Assembly (NCBI GenBank): GCA_965194505.1
Contig: OZ239144.1
Location: forward strand, 806,001-870,000
Length of the DNA stretch: 64,000 nucleotides
Direction of reading: 5' to 3'
Source of the DNA: Hahnella aquatica
Lineage (GTDB): Bacteria; Pseudomonadota; Gammaproteobacteria; Burkholderiales; Burkholderiaceae_A
In this document: one piece after another, positions 34,431-42,790 of the stretch
Numbering within the stretch: the first letter of the stretch is position 1
Layout: each line of letters starts with the position of its first letter
Notes under the pieces: model-generated
Told to the model about the DNA's origin: nothing
Seen by the model: the letters and a program-made list of their open reading frames with translations, nothing else
Database searches by the model: none
Made by a program: the position numbers and the translations under genes

Positions 34431-35903
34431 CTAACCGCGACCAATGAGAAAGCCCTTGGCCAGGGTAAGAAATCGCTCATGCTGGCAGTTCTCCTCCGTT
34501 ACGGTGAGATGGCGCATGAGGGTGTGCAGCATGACAGCACGGTCTTGGTCATCGCCAAGCTTGTCCTGGGCACGGGCAGCCTTCTTTGCCTCAAGAGCCA
34601 GAGATGGGTCGGCGCCAAGTTGGAGCAGAACGGGGGCGGCATAGCGCAGTGCCTTGTAGGCGAGCCGAAGTCTGTGACGGCCTTCGACATGCGTGGCCTG
34701 ACGTTTGCGACGCGATACGCGCCGGAGGAGTTGTTGGGCCTGCGCCTTGGCAAAGACGGCCGCGGTGGGCAGGCCGTGTTGGGTTGCCAAGGCATCTGAT
34801 CGGGCGATGAGCGACACCAACAGGCTTCGAACGTGCTGCTGGCGAAGCGCCTCTCTGATGGCGTCTCGGATCTGTCTCCTGGCCAGGTTGGCCAGGTGCA
34901 GTGCCTCGGACACCTCGCGGTCTGTCTCCAGCGCTGCGTGCAGTGGCTCGACGACCTTCTCCAAGGCCACGTCCAGGTCGCGAAGCTCCCCAAGTGAGTC
35001 GGCCAGGGCCGAGCAGGCTGTTAGCAATGGGTCTTCAATGACCTCTGGCGCCGCTGATTGCATGAGTTTTAGGATGGTTCGAATCTGCCGCAACGCCACA
35101 CGTGCCTGATGTGGCCCCTCCGGATCGGTGGTGTCCAGAATGCGCCAGACCTCGGTGGCCAGCGCCTGGGTGGCACGCAACAGGTGTGCCGAGAGCACCA
35201 CACCGGTCTCGCCTGTGGCCCTTGCCTTGGGCAGGTCAGAGAAACTCGATTCCGGGTAGACGAGCATGAGGCCTCGTTGCGCCTTCGAGCGTGGCTCAAG
35301 GCAGGCCGGCAGCCCGATGCCATCGAGAAAGACCGACAGAGATTGGCAGGCGGCAAAAAGATCCGCTCGCTGTCCGGAGAGCAGTTCGATCTCGATCTCC
35401 ACAACCGGCCGCTGGTCGGACTCGGTTTCGATGCTTCCGAGATCGTAGGCCACCTCCAGCAGGCTCGAGCCCAGGGCCACTTGCCAGACGGTGCGACGAA
35501 CGCGAACAGTGAACAAGGGGCCCAGTGCAGCCGGATTGCTGAGCTGGGAAGCCTCTGACTTCTTGAATCCAAGGCTGGCAAGCTGTGCCCGATTTGGCAG
35601 GCCAAGGGGGTCGATGGCTGGAAAGGGTTGGGCAGTCTTTTGGGTGAGTGTGTGGTGAATCTCAAGCCGCTCGAGTCCATCACCCTCGGCCTTAAAGGTC
35701 TGTTGCCACTTGCCAGATTCACGCCGAATGCGCAGGCCCACTCGATGGCAGGCCAAAAGGGCGTTGGGTGTGTCGAAGTAGGTTGCGGTGAGCGTTTGAA
35801 GGTGCTGCCTGGCACCTCCAAGCAAGGGCCAGCGCCCAAGGTCGCGCGCTGTTGGTGCCTTGGTTCCGAGCAGCGCGAAGCAGACTTCAATCTCAGACGC
35901 CAT
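34431..35903 (-). CDS. CYTH and CHAD domain protein
   Basis: The product has an N-terminal CYTH domain (about residues 1-200), which binds triphosphate compounds or polyphosphate, and a C-terminal CHAD domain (about 215-480), rich in His and basic residues and known to bind polyphosphate. The CYTH opening EIEVCF deviates from the usual ExExK, with Cys in place of Lys. The CHAD domain has the typical HQARVALRQIRTILKL. The ATG at 35903 is chosen; a GTG at 35918 is possible but lies 7 bases from the tRNA gene. Function is not settled. Confidence 0.85.
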   Translation of the reverse strand: MASEIEVCFALLGTKAPTARDLGRWPLLGGARQHLQTLTATYFDTPNALLACHRVGLRIRRESGKWQQTFKAEGDGLERLEIHHTLTQKTAQPFPAIDPLGLPNRAQLASLGFKKSEASQLSNPAALGPLFTVRVRRTVWQVALGSSLLEVAYDLGSIETESDQRPVVEIEIELLSGQRADLFAACQSLSVFLDGIGLPACLEPRSKAQRGLMLVYPESSFSDLPKARATGETGVVLSAHLLRATQALATEVWRILDTTDPEGPHQARVALRQIRTILKLMQSAAPEVIEDPLLTACSALADSLGELRDLDVALEKVVEPLHAALETDREVSEALHLANLARRQIRDAIREALRQQHVRSLLVSLIARSDALATQHGLPTAAVFAKAQAQQLLRRVSRRKRQATHVEGRHRLRLAYKALRYAAPVLLQLGADPSLALEAKKAARAQDKLGDDQDRAVMLHTLMRHLTVTEENCQHERFLTLAKGFLIGRG

Positions 35904-35924
35904 GTGGGTGTCAGACACGGGCAG

Positions 35925-36000
35925 TGGCTCCCCGACCTGGGCTCGAACCAGGGACCTACGGATTAACAGTCCGGCGCTCTACCGACTGAGCTATCGGGGA
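35925..36000 (-). tRNA. tRNA-Asn (GTT)
   Basis: A 76-base cloverleaf reads on the minus strand. The acceptor arms TCCCCGA and TCGGGGA pair fully, the D arm is GCTC/GAGC, the anticodon loop is CTGTTAA giving anticodon GTT, and the T arm holds GGTTCGAGCC. The discriminator is G and the CCA end is encoded. It lies 12 bases after the queD stop on the same strand and could be processed from the queE-queD transcript. Confidence 0.96.
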
Positions 36001-36012
36001 AGGAAGCCGAAA

Positions 36013-36351
36013 TTATATATCAGGCCGCCATTCGGCTCCGCAGCCAAGGCTCTCCCGCCAGACCCGCACTCGGGCCAGCGGGGGTCCATCCCACTGTGCC
36101 CGAATGAATTCAATGATTCTCTCCATGGTCGGCTCGTGCTCAATGACGTCGTTCAGGTGGCGATGGTCGAGCGAGGCCTTGATCCGAAGGGCCGCCTCCT
36201 CCAGTCCCGGCAGAGGGGTGACTCCCTCTGGCGGCGAGGCGACCCAAACCCGCGCCCAGTAAGAGTGACCGTGAATCTGTGGCAGGCCGATGGCTGGGGT
36301 CAGGCTGTGGGAGGCCTCAAAGGAGAAGGTGGTGTAGAGCAGGGTGGTCAT
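36013..36351 (-). CDS. queD: QueD-like 6-carboxytetrahydropterin synthase homologue
   Basis: This 112-residue protein is of the PTPS/QueD family that makes 6-carboxytetrahydropterin, a queuosine precursor. Zinc ligands are conserved (FEASHSL and IHGHSYW) and the later LDHRHLND matches the catalytic Asp-His region. The usual catalytic Cys a few residues before HGH is missing (GLPQIHGH), and the vDF..L motif is degenerate. It may be a divergent or altered enzyme. The ATG overlaps the queE stop by four bases. The open frame upstream (to 36423) belongs to queE. Confidence 0.75.
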   Translation of the reverse strand: MTTLLYTTFSFEASHSLTPAIGLPQIHGHSYWARVWVASPPEGVTPLPGLEEAALRIKASLDHRHLNDVIEHEPTMERIIEFIRAQWDGPPLARVRVWRESLGCGAEWRPDI

Positions 36352-37013
36352 CGGATGCCAAGGCGCTTGTGGTTCTGGAGTGACAAACGCCAGCGAGGAT
36401 AACGCTTCACCCAGGCCAAGCAAAACGCCAGGCTGGCCTCTGCGCCCGGTCCATCGAGTGGCTGGACAAAGAAGTGCTCGAAGTCCATGGCCTCGAGCGC
36501 CAGTCGGTCAAAGCCGTCCTGTGGCTGCACCAGTTTCAGCTCTTGGCCCAGGGTCACGAGCAGGGGCTGAGGCTGTCCACCGAGCAGCCGCTTGGGGCTC
36601 ACACAGACCCAGTCGATCCCCTCCGGAATCGCCAGACTGCCGTTGGTCTCAATGGCCACCGCCGCGCCGATGCCATGAAGTGCGTCGACGAGGGGTTGGT
36701 CCACCTGCAGCGCAGGCTCCCCACCCGTCAGCACCACATGGGGCGCTTCCGACCGTGGCCCACCCTCTGAGGCCCAGAGTTGCTTCACGCGGCCGATGAG
36801 TTCGTCGAGTTCAAATCGGCCGCCGCCATCGCCGTCGGTTCCCAAAAAGTCTGTGTCGCACCATAGGGCACAGTCGGCTGGTCCACTGGCGCGGTCTTCT
36901 GCGCGGCCACTCCAGTTATTGCATCCCGTGAACCGCAGAAACACCGATAGACGGCCTGCCTGGCCTCCTTCACCCTGTAAGGTGAGAAAGCTTTCTTTGA
37001 GCTTGTAAGTCAT
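36348..37013 (-). CDS. queE: 7-carboxy-7-deazaguanine synthase (QueE)
   Basis: QueE is a radical SAM enzyme that forms the deazaguanine ring of queuosine. It opens YKLKESFLTLQGEGGQAGR, the family hallmark, then FRFTG-type text and the cluster region GCNNWSGR...DCALWCDTDF, and VLTGGEPALQVD. Cys spacing here is CX16CX3C, not the CX14CX2C I know from Burkholderia QueE. Length from the ATG at 37013 is 221 residues; an ATG at 37031 is an alternative. The start lies 16 bases from the divergent gene at 37030, so the promoter overlaps that coding region. Confidence 0.85.
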   Translation of the reverse strand: MTYKLKESFLTLQGEGGQAGRLSVFLRFTGCNNWSGRAEDRASGPADCALWCDTDFLGTDGDGGGRFELDELIGRVKQLWASEGGPRSEAPHVVLTGGEPALQVDQPLVDALHGIGAAVAIETNGSLAIPEGIDWVCVSPKRLLGGQPQPLLVTLGQELKLVQPQDGFDRLALEAMDFEHFFVQPLDGPGAEASLAFCLAWVKRYPRWRLSLQNHKRLGIR

Positions 37014-37029
37014 TGTGAGGAGTGTACGC

Positions 37030-37581
37030 ATGAACGAGCCGCGCCCGATCCCGCTGCTGCCGCCAGACATTGAGCAGCCCACCGACCTCGTGGCGGCCAT
37101 TCGGGCCAGGCGGGGTGGCGAGCTTCTCAAGCTCGATCGAATGCTCCTACACAGCCCGGCCTTGGCGCATGGATGGAATGTTTACCTTGGAAAGGTGCGC
37201 GGGGAGTTGAGCGTGCCTGCAAGGCTCAAGGAGTTGGCGATGTGCGCGGTGGCCGTTCTCAACGGCGCGCATTACGAGTACGAGCATCATGCCCCGCTCT
37301 ATATTCAGGAAGGGGCCACCGCCGAACAGGCTCAGGCCATCTTAGAGATGGAACAGGCTAACTTTCCCTTGGGGCTTTTCCCCGAGGAGGATCAAGATGC
37401 GTTGGCCTTGGCCCGCGCCATGACCCGAGACATTCTTGTGCCGGGCTCCTTAAAGCGCAGGATGGTGAAGCGGCATGGGCCGCAGCAGGTGGTGGAATTG
37501 GTGGCGGTGATCGCCACCTACAACATGGTCTCGCGCTTCCTCGTCGCACTCGACATTCACACCGAGTACGACGAGGAGTAA
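37030..37581 (+). CDS. carboxymuconolactone decarboxylase/AhpD-fold family protein
   Basis: The 183-residue product belongs to the carboxymuconolactone decarboxylase-like, AhpD-fold family. The core is RLKELAMCAVAVLNGAHYEYEHHAPL (in parts: ELAMCAVAVLNGAHYEYEHH), with the proton-relay Glu and His. It lacks the CxxC of peroxidase-type AhpD. Substrate is unknown. A GAGGAG ribosome site 7 bases before the ATG at 37030 decides the start over the upstream ATG at 37015. Confidence 0.8.
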   Translation: MNEPRPIPLLPPDIEQPTDLVAAIRARRGGELLKLDRMLLHSPALAHGWNVYLGKVRGELSVPARLKELAMCAVAVLNGAHYEYEHHAPLYIQEGATAEQAQAILEMEQANFPLGLFPEEDQDALALARAMTRDILVPGSLKRRMVKRHGPQQVVELVAVIATYNMVSRFLVALDIHTEYDEE

Positions 37582-37606
37582 GCGCTAAGCGGCTCAGGGC
37601 CGAGGA

Positions 37607-38599
37607 CTAACTGCCGGCCTTGATGCCGTTGTCGCGAACGACCTTGCCCCAGCGCTCAATCTGCGCCCGGTTGAACTTGTCGAGTTCGGCCGGACCGCCA
37701 CCAAGCACCTCCATGCCCTGCGCTGCCAGGTTCTTGGCCACTTCTGGGTTCTTCAGCACCTTGGCAATTTCGGCGTGGATCTTGTCGATCGTGGCCTTGG
37801 GCACGCCAGCAGGCGCGAACACCCCCCACCAACTGTAGGCCTCAAACTTGGGCACGCCTTGCTCTGCGACGGTCTTTACACCGGGCATTTGGGGGTCCTG
37901 CTTGATGGACGTCACCGCAAGGGCTCGCAACTGGCCGGCCTGAACGTTGGGGTTGAGCAGAAAGACCGATCCAATGGCCACGGGCACGTGGCCCGCCAGC
38001 GCATCCGCCTTCAGCGGACCGCCGCCCTTGTAAGGTATGTGGGTCCATTTCACGCCGGCATCGTTGGCCACTTGGACCATGGCCAGATGGCCCAGGGAGC
38101 CCGTGCCGATCGAACCGTAACTGATGCTGTCGGGCTTGGCCTTGGCGGCTGCCAAGAGTTCTTTGAAGTCTTTGAAAGGGGTGCTCGGGTGAACGGCAAT
38201 CGCCATGCCGCCGGTGCCCACCAAGGTCACGGGTGCCAGGTCCTTCAGGGTGTCGAATGACAGGTTGGGGATCAGGGAGGGGTTGACCGCATGGGTGTCA
38301 AAGACCACGGCGATGGTGTTGCCGTCTGGGGCTGCCTTGGCCAGTGCCGCAGTTCCGATCGAGCCGGAGGCGCCACCCTTGTTTTCTACAATGAATTGTC
38401 CGCCCGTGGTTTTCGCGAGTTCTGCGGCAAACAGCCGGGACACCTGGTCGACGGAGCCCCCTGGCGGGAAGACCGAGATGATGGTCACGGGCTTGCTTTT
38501 GTCCGGCCAGGCATGGGCGGAGAGGGGTGCGATGGACGCAGCCAGTGCGACTGCGGTGGCCAGCGCCACGAAGGGCCGGCGGGTCAGGCTTGAACGCAT
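37607..38599 (-). CDS. Bug-family tripartite tricarboxylate transporter receptor
   Basis: This is a periplasmic substrate-binding protein of the TctC/Bug type, greatly expanded in Burkholderiales. A signal peptide (FVALATAVALAASIAPLSAHA) precedes WPDKSKPVTIISVFPPGGSVD. The SVFPPGGSVD and VENKGGASGSIGTAALAKAAPDG blocks are typical. No TctA or TctB permease gene is adjacent, so it is a solitary receptor; the ligand is unknown. The ATG has a strong AGGAGG ribosome site. Confidence 0.93.
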   Translation of the reverse strand: MRSSLTRRPFVALATAVALAASIAPLSAHAWPDKSKPVTIISVFPPGGSVDQVSRLFAAELAKTTGGQFIVENKGGASGSIGTAALAKAAPDGNTIAVVFDTHAVNPSLIPNLSFDTLKDLAPVTLVGTGGMAIAVHPSTPFKDFKELLAAAKAKPDSISYGSIGTGSLGHLAMVQVANDAGVKWTHIPYKGGGPLKADALAGHVPVAIGSVFLLNPNVQAGQLRALAVTSIKQDPQMPGVKTVAEQGVPKFEAYSWWGVFAPAGVPKATIDKIHAEIAKVLKNPEVAKNLAAQGMEVLGGGPAELDKFNRAQIERWGKVVRDNGIKAGS

Positions 38600-38652
38600 G
38601 GGGGAACCTCCTGTTGAAAGAGCACTTATCTAACCCCAGTTTTCAGTCCTTT

Positions 38653-38676
38653 GGGATTAGGGCAAGCCTTAATCCC
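38653..38676. terminator. hairpin between tyrB and the Bug gene
   Basis: GGGATTAGGG and CCTTAATCCC pair to a 10-bp stem (one G-T) with a 4-base loop. It lies just after the tyrB stop on the minus strand. No T run follows on either strand, so it may be a weak terminator or an RNA-stabilising hairpin. Confidence 0.4.
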
Positions 38677-38711
38677 TTATCCGAGCTCAGCTCCCTTATC
38701 CGAGCTCAGCT
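38674..38711. repeat. perfect 19-bp tandem duplication at the tyrB stop
   Basis: CCCTTATCCGAGCTCAGCT occurs twice back to back, at 38674-38692 and 38693-38711. The second copy contains the last tyrB codons and stop; the first copy is the untranslated duplicate just downstream on the minus strand. Confidence 0.95.
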
Positions 38712-39916
38712 GGGCTGGTCACCGCGGCGATCGCATCGCAGACCCGCTCCAGGTTGTTGCTGTTGAGCGCTGCAATGCAGATGCGGCCGGTGCCGATGGC
38801 GTAGACCCCGAACTCCTCCTGCAGCCGGTCGACCTGCTCACTGCTGAGCCCGGTGTAACTGAACATGCCGCGTTGGCTGGTGATAAAGCCCACGTCGCCC
38901 TTGAATCCTCTGGTCTTCAGGCCATCGGCCAATCCCTTGCGCATGGCCTTGATGCGGTCTCGCATCCCGGCGAGTTCTGCCTCCCAGGTGGCCCGCAGGG
39001 CAGGGGTGGACAGCACCATGGCCACCACGGCGCCGCCATGGGTGGGCGGGTTGGAGTAGTTCGTGCGGATGGTTCTTTTGACCTGGCTCAGGACTCGGCT
39101 GGCTTCGTCGGCCGACTGGGTCACGATGGACAGTGCGCCCACCCGCTCGCCGTAGAGGGAAAAAGACTTCGAGAACGAGCTCGACACCAGAAAGGAGAGG
39201 CCGGAGGCCAGGAAGGCATTCAGAACGGCGGCATCCTGGGCAATCCCCTCGCCAAAGCCCTGGTAGGCCATGTCGAGAAAAGGAATGTGGCCCGCGGACT
39301 GGATGACAGCGATCACCGACGACCACTGCTCCGCAGAGAGGTCGACCCCCGTGGGGTTGTGGCAGCAGGCATGCAGCACCAAGATGGTGCCTTTTGGGAG
39401 CGATTGAAGGCTCTCCAGCATGCCTTTGGCATCCACGCCTCGGGTTTTGGGGTCGTAATAGCGGTAGGTGAGCACCTCGAAGCCGGCCATCTCAAATAGG
39501 GCCCGGTGGTTCTCCCAGCTGGGGTCGCTGATGGCCACCTTGGCCTGTGGCAGCAGGCGGCGAAGGTAATCGGCCCCCACTTTCAGCGCGCCGGTGCCCC
39601 CGAGGGCCTCGATGGTGACCACCCGTTGGGCTTTGAGCACTGGGCTGTCTGCCCCAAAAAGCAGGCTTTGGACGGCCTGGTTGTAGGCCACCGCCCCCTC
39701 AATGGGCTGGTAGCCCCTGGCCGGCGCAGCCGACACCCTCTGCCCTTCTGCTTCCTTTATGCATTTAAGTAACGGTAACTTGCCCTGATCGTCGTAATAA
39801 ACGCCCACCCCAAGGTTGACCTTGTTCGGGCGGTTGTCAGCCTGAAAGGCCTCGGTCAGACCGAGGATGGGGTCGCGCGGCGCGCGCTCAACGTTGGCGA
39901 AGAGGGAGGCGGTCAT
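38696..39916 (-). CDS. tyrB: aromatic amino acid aminotransferase
   Basis: This fold-type I PLP enzyme transfers amino groups among aromatic amino acids, aspartate and 2-oxoglutarate. It opens LFANVERAPRDPILGLTEAF, the aspartate/aromatic transaminase signature. The PLP lysine is in SSFSKSFSLYGERVGA and the substrate Arg region is near YSNPPTHGG. Length is 406 residues. TyrB versus AspC cannot be fixed by sequence, though the betaproteobacterial version is usually called TyrB. It is divergent from uvrB with 89 bases between. Confidence 0.9.
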   Translation of the reverse strand: MTASLFANVERAPRDPILGLTEAFQADNRPNKVNLGVGVYYDDQGKLPLLKCIKEAEGQRVSAAPARGYQPIEGAVAYNQAVQSLLFGADSPVLKAQRVVTIEALGGTGALKVGADYLRRLLPQAKVAISDPSWENHRALFEMAGFEVLTYRYYDPKTRGVDAKGMLESLQSLPKGTILVLHACCHNPTGVDLSAEQWSSVIAVIQSAGHIPFLDMAYQGFGEGIAQDAAVLNAFLASGLSFLVSSSFSKSFSLYGERVGALSIVTQSADEASRVLSQVKRTIRTNYSNPPTHGGAVVAMVLSTPALRATWEAELAGMRDRIKAMRKGLADGLKTRGFKGDVGFITSQRGMFSYTGLSSEQVDRLQEEFGVYAIGTGRICIAALNSNNLERVCDAIAAVTSPAELG

Positions 39917-40005
39917 GGGGGGTTTGTCAAGAGGGATGCTGCAAAAAAAGGATTGGAAATTTGGCGGGCACGCGAGGAAAATAGCCGATTGTTCGAAAGA
40001 TTACC

Positions 40006-42105
40006 ATGGCATTACAAGCCGTTACCTACCCAGACAGCCCCTTTGAATTGGTGGCCCCCTTCTCCCCAGCCGGCGATCAGCCAGAGGCCATCGCGCGCCT
40101 GTGCGATGGGCTGGGTGAGGGCCTGGCCTACCAAACGCTGCTGGGGGTCACGGGGTCTGGCAAGACCTTTAGCATGGCCCATGTCATCGCCAAAACGGGC
40201 CGTCCGGCCCTGGTGTTGGCCCCCAATAAGACCCTTGCAGCCCAGCTTTACGCGGAAATGCGGGAGTTTTTCCCCCGCAATGCGGTGGAGTACTTCGTGT
40301 CTTATTACGACTACTACCAGCCAGAGGCCTATGTGCCCCAGCGGGATCTTTTCATTGAGAAAGACTCGGCCATCAATGAGCACATTGAGCAAATGCGTCT
40401 TTCAGCCACGAAATCGCTGCTGGAGCGCCGTGACACCATCATCGTGGCCACGGTCTCTTGCATCTATGGCATTGGCAACCCAGCGGACTACCACGCCATG
40501 GTCTTGTCGATGCGCGTCGGGGACAAGCTCTCTCAGCGAGACCTCATCGCCCAATTGGTTCGCATGCAATACCAGCGCAACGATGCCGAGTTTGTGCGAG
40601 GTCATTTTCGGGTGCGCGGCGACACCATCGACATCTTCCCGGCCGAGCATTTTGAGAGTGGTCTTCGGGTGGAACTCTTCGATGATGAGGTGGAGTCGCT
40701 CCAGCTCTTCGACCCCCTCACGGGCCGCCTTCAGCAGCGGCTCAATCGGTTCGTGGTCTACCCATCCTCCCACTATGTCACGCCCCGTGAAGTGGTCTTG
40801 CGGGCGGTGGAGACCATCAAGACCGAATTGGTGGAGCGATCGAAATGGTTCGTGTCGCAGGGCAAGCTCGTCGAGGCCCAGCGCATTGAGCAGCGCACGC
40901 GCTTCGACCTCGAAATGCTCGGGGAGCTTGGCTTTTGCAAGGGCATCGAGAACTACAGCAGGCACCTGTCTGGTGCGGAACCGGGCGCGCCGCCCCCCAC
41001 CCTGATCGACTACCTGCCTGCCGATGCCCTCATTTTCATGGATGAATCCCATGTCATGGTGGGCCAACTGGGCGGCATGTACCGTGGAGACCGCTCTCGC
41101 AAGGAGACGCTGGTCGACTTCGGCTTCCGGCTGCCATCGGCCCTCGACAACCGGCCCCTGCGGTTCGATGAACTCGAGCCCAAGCTGCGGCAGGTGGTCT
41201 TCGTGTCGGCCACGCCGGGCCACTACGAGCTCGATCGCTCCGGCGGTGACGTCGTCGAGCAGGTCGTCCGGCCCACCGGGCTCGTAGATCCGGCGATTGA
41301 GGTCCGTCCTGCCAAGACCCAGGTCGATGATCTTCTCTCAGAGATCCAGATTCGGGCGGCCAAGAACGAGCGGGTTCTCGTCACAACGCTCACCAAGCGC
41401 ATGTCCGAAGACCTCACCGACTACCTCTCCGACAACGGCATTCGGGTTCGCTACCTGCACTCAGACATCGACACCGTCGAGCGGGTCGAGATTCTCCGAG
41501 ACTTGCGCCTGGGCAGTTTCGATGTGCTGGTGGGCATCAATCTGCTGCGTGAAGGCCTGGACATCCCAGAGGTCTCCCTGGTGGCCATTCTCGATGCCGA
41601 CAAAGAAGGCTTCCTGAGAAGCGACCGAAGCCTGATCCAGACCATCGGCCGTGCGGCCCGGAACATCGAAGGGCGTGCCATTCTGTATGCCGATCGCGTT
41701 ACCGCCTCCATGCAGAGGGCCATGGGCGAGACGGAGCGGCGCCGCAACAAGCAGTTGGCCTTCAATGCGGAGCACGGCATCACGCCCACGGGCGTGGTCA
41801 AGGAAATTCGGGACCTCATCGACGGTGTCATGTCGAACAAGTCAAAGCAGCGCGAGGCCGACGCCATGGCCAGCCGCGCCACAGACCTTGTCGACCTCTC
41901 CGAGAAGGAGCTCTCGCGCGAAATTGCGCGGCTCGAGAAGCAGATGCTCGAGCACGCAAGAAACCTCGAGTTCGAGAAGGCCGCGCAGGCCCGAGATCAG
42001 CTCGCACGCCTCAAGGCGCGCGTGTTTGGTGCCGGCCGCCTGCACGACCAGGTCGAGCCAGAGCCCTCCCAAACCAGTGCTGCCCGGGCAAGCCGCGCTG
42101 CCTAA
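40006..42105 (+). CDS. uvrB: excinuclease ABC subunit B
   Basis: UvrB is the damage-verifying helicase-like subunit of nucleotide excision repair. Walker A is GVTGSGKT at residues 47-54, the beta-hairpin region YYDYYQPEAYVP lies near residue 105, and helicase motifs DESHVM and later QTIGRAARN are intact. A C-terminal UVR domain (about 630-665) binds UvrC. Length 699 is normal. No LexA-type box was found in the 89-bp region shared with tyrB. Confidence 0.97.
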   Translation: MALQAVTYPDSPFELVAPFSPAGDQPEAIARLCDGLGEGLAYQTLLGVTGSGKTFSMAHVIAKTGRPALVLAPNKTLAAQLYAEMREFFPRNAVEYFVSYYDYYQPEAYVPQRDLFIEKDSAINEHIEQMRLSATKSLLERRDTIIVATVSCIYGIGNPADYHAMVLSMRVGDKLSQRDLIAQLVRMQYQRNDAEFVRGHFRVRGDTIDIFPAEHFESGLRVELFDDEVESLQLFDPLTGRLQQRLNRFVVYPSSHYVTPREVVLRAVETIKTELVERSKWFVSQGKLVEAQRIEQRTRFDLEMLGELGFCKGIENYSRHLSGAEPGAPPPTLIDYLPADALIFMDESHVMVGQLGGMYRGDRSRKETLVDFGFRLPSALDNRPLRFDELEPKLRQVVFVSATPGHYELDRSGGDVVEQVVRPTGLVDPAIEVRPAKTQVDDLLSEIQIRAAKNERVLVTTLTKRMSEDLTDYLSDNGIRVRYLHSDIDTVERVEILRDLRLGSFDVLVGINLLREGLDIPEVSLVAILDADKEGFLRSDRSLIQTIGRAARNIEGRAILYADRVTASMQRAMGETERRRNKQLAFNAEHGITPTGVVKEIRDLIDGVMSNKSKQREADAMASRATDLVDLSEKELSREIARLEKQMLEHARNLEFEKAAQARDQLARLKARVFGAGRLHDQVEPEPSQTSAARASRAA

Positions 42106-42147
42106 CCCATGCCCACCACCCACTCTATAAAAAAAGGAAGCCAAAAC

Positions 42148-42693
42148 ATGAGCCGTCCTGCACCCAAGAAGCCTGAATCGTCTGCGCCCAAGGTTGTTGG
42201 CATGCCGACAAGGGTTCTATTTGTCTGCATGGGCAACATTTGTCGCTCACCCACGGCCAAGGCCGTCTTCGACCACATGGTTCGGACGGCAGGCCTGAGC
42301 GAACTGGTTCAAGCGGATTCAGCCGGCACCCACGCCTTTCATGCGGGTGAGCCTGCAGACCCCCGTGCCACCGCCACGGCCCAGAAGCGTGGTTACGACC
42401 TCAGTGGCCACCTGGCCCGCAAGGTCGAAATGAAAGACTTCAGCGAGTACGACTACATCCTGGCCATGGATTGGGACAACCTCGCATTGCTTCAGCGAAC
42501 CGCCCCACGCGGTCTGCAGCACAAACTGCAACTGCTCATGCGTTTTGCCACAGAGTACGAGGCTGCGATTGTGAGCGACCCGTATCACGGCGGCAGCCAA
42601 GGCTTTGAGCAGGCCCTCGACCACATCGAGGACGCCTGCAACGGCCTGATGGAGGTGGTTCGCCGTCGGGCGAGCATGGTGGCGGCTGCCTAG
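42148..42693 (+). CDS. low-molecular-weight protein-tyrosine-phosphatase
   Basis: This is a cysteine-based phosphatase with the P-loop CMGNICRSP and the catalytic Asp in SDPYHGG. The ATG at 42148 follows an AAGGAAG ribosome site and gives 181 residues with an 18-residue Lys/Pro-rich N-terminal extension; an internal ATG at 42202 would give the usual length. In Burkholderiales this gene regularly precedes iscR. Its substrate and any link to Fe-S assembly are not known. Confidence 0.9.
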   Translation: MSRPAPKKPESSAPKVVGMPTRVLFVCMGNICRSPTAKAVFDHMVRTAGLSELVQADSAGTHAFHAGEPADPRATATAQKRGYDLSGHLARKVEMKDFSEYDYILAMDWDNLALLQRTAPRGLQHKLQLLMRFATEYEAAIVSDPYHGGSQGFEQALDHIEDACNGLMEVVRRRASMVAAA

Positions 42694-42710
42694 ACAGCCT
42701 GGAGGGTGTC

Positions 42711-42740
42711 CTGCCTCGGGGGGTTACCCCGAGACGGCAG
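42711..42740 (+). terminator. GC-rich hairpin after the phosphatase gene
   Basis: CTGCCTCGGGG and CCCCGAGACGGCAG form an imperfect stem around a GGTTA loop, 18 bases after the stop codon. It has no T run. It probably acts with the second hairpin that follows. Confidence 0.5.
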
Positions 42741-42753
42741 GTCGCCCTTGGTG

Positions 42754-42787
42754 CGAGAAAGGGCCGCTCATGCGGCCCTTCTCGTTA
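42754..42787 (+). terminator. likely intrinsic terminator before iscR
   Basis: CGAGAAAGGGCCGC and GCGGCCCTTCTCG form a 13-bp stem with one bulged A and the loop TCAT, followed by TTAAAG. The T stretch is short. It separates the phosphatase transcript from the iscR promoter. Confidence 0.65.
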
Positions 42788-42790
42788 AAG

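Noticed and set aside
39917..40005. LexA (SOS) box before uvrB
   Set aside because: I looked for CTGT-N8-ACAG type symmetry and found none in the region.
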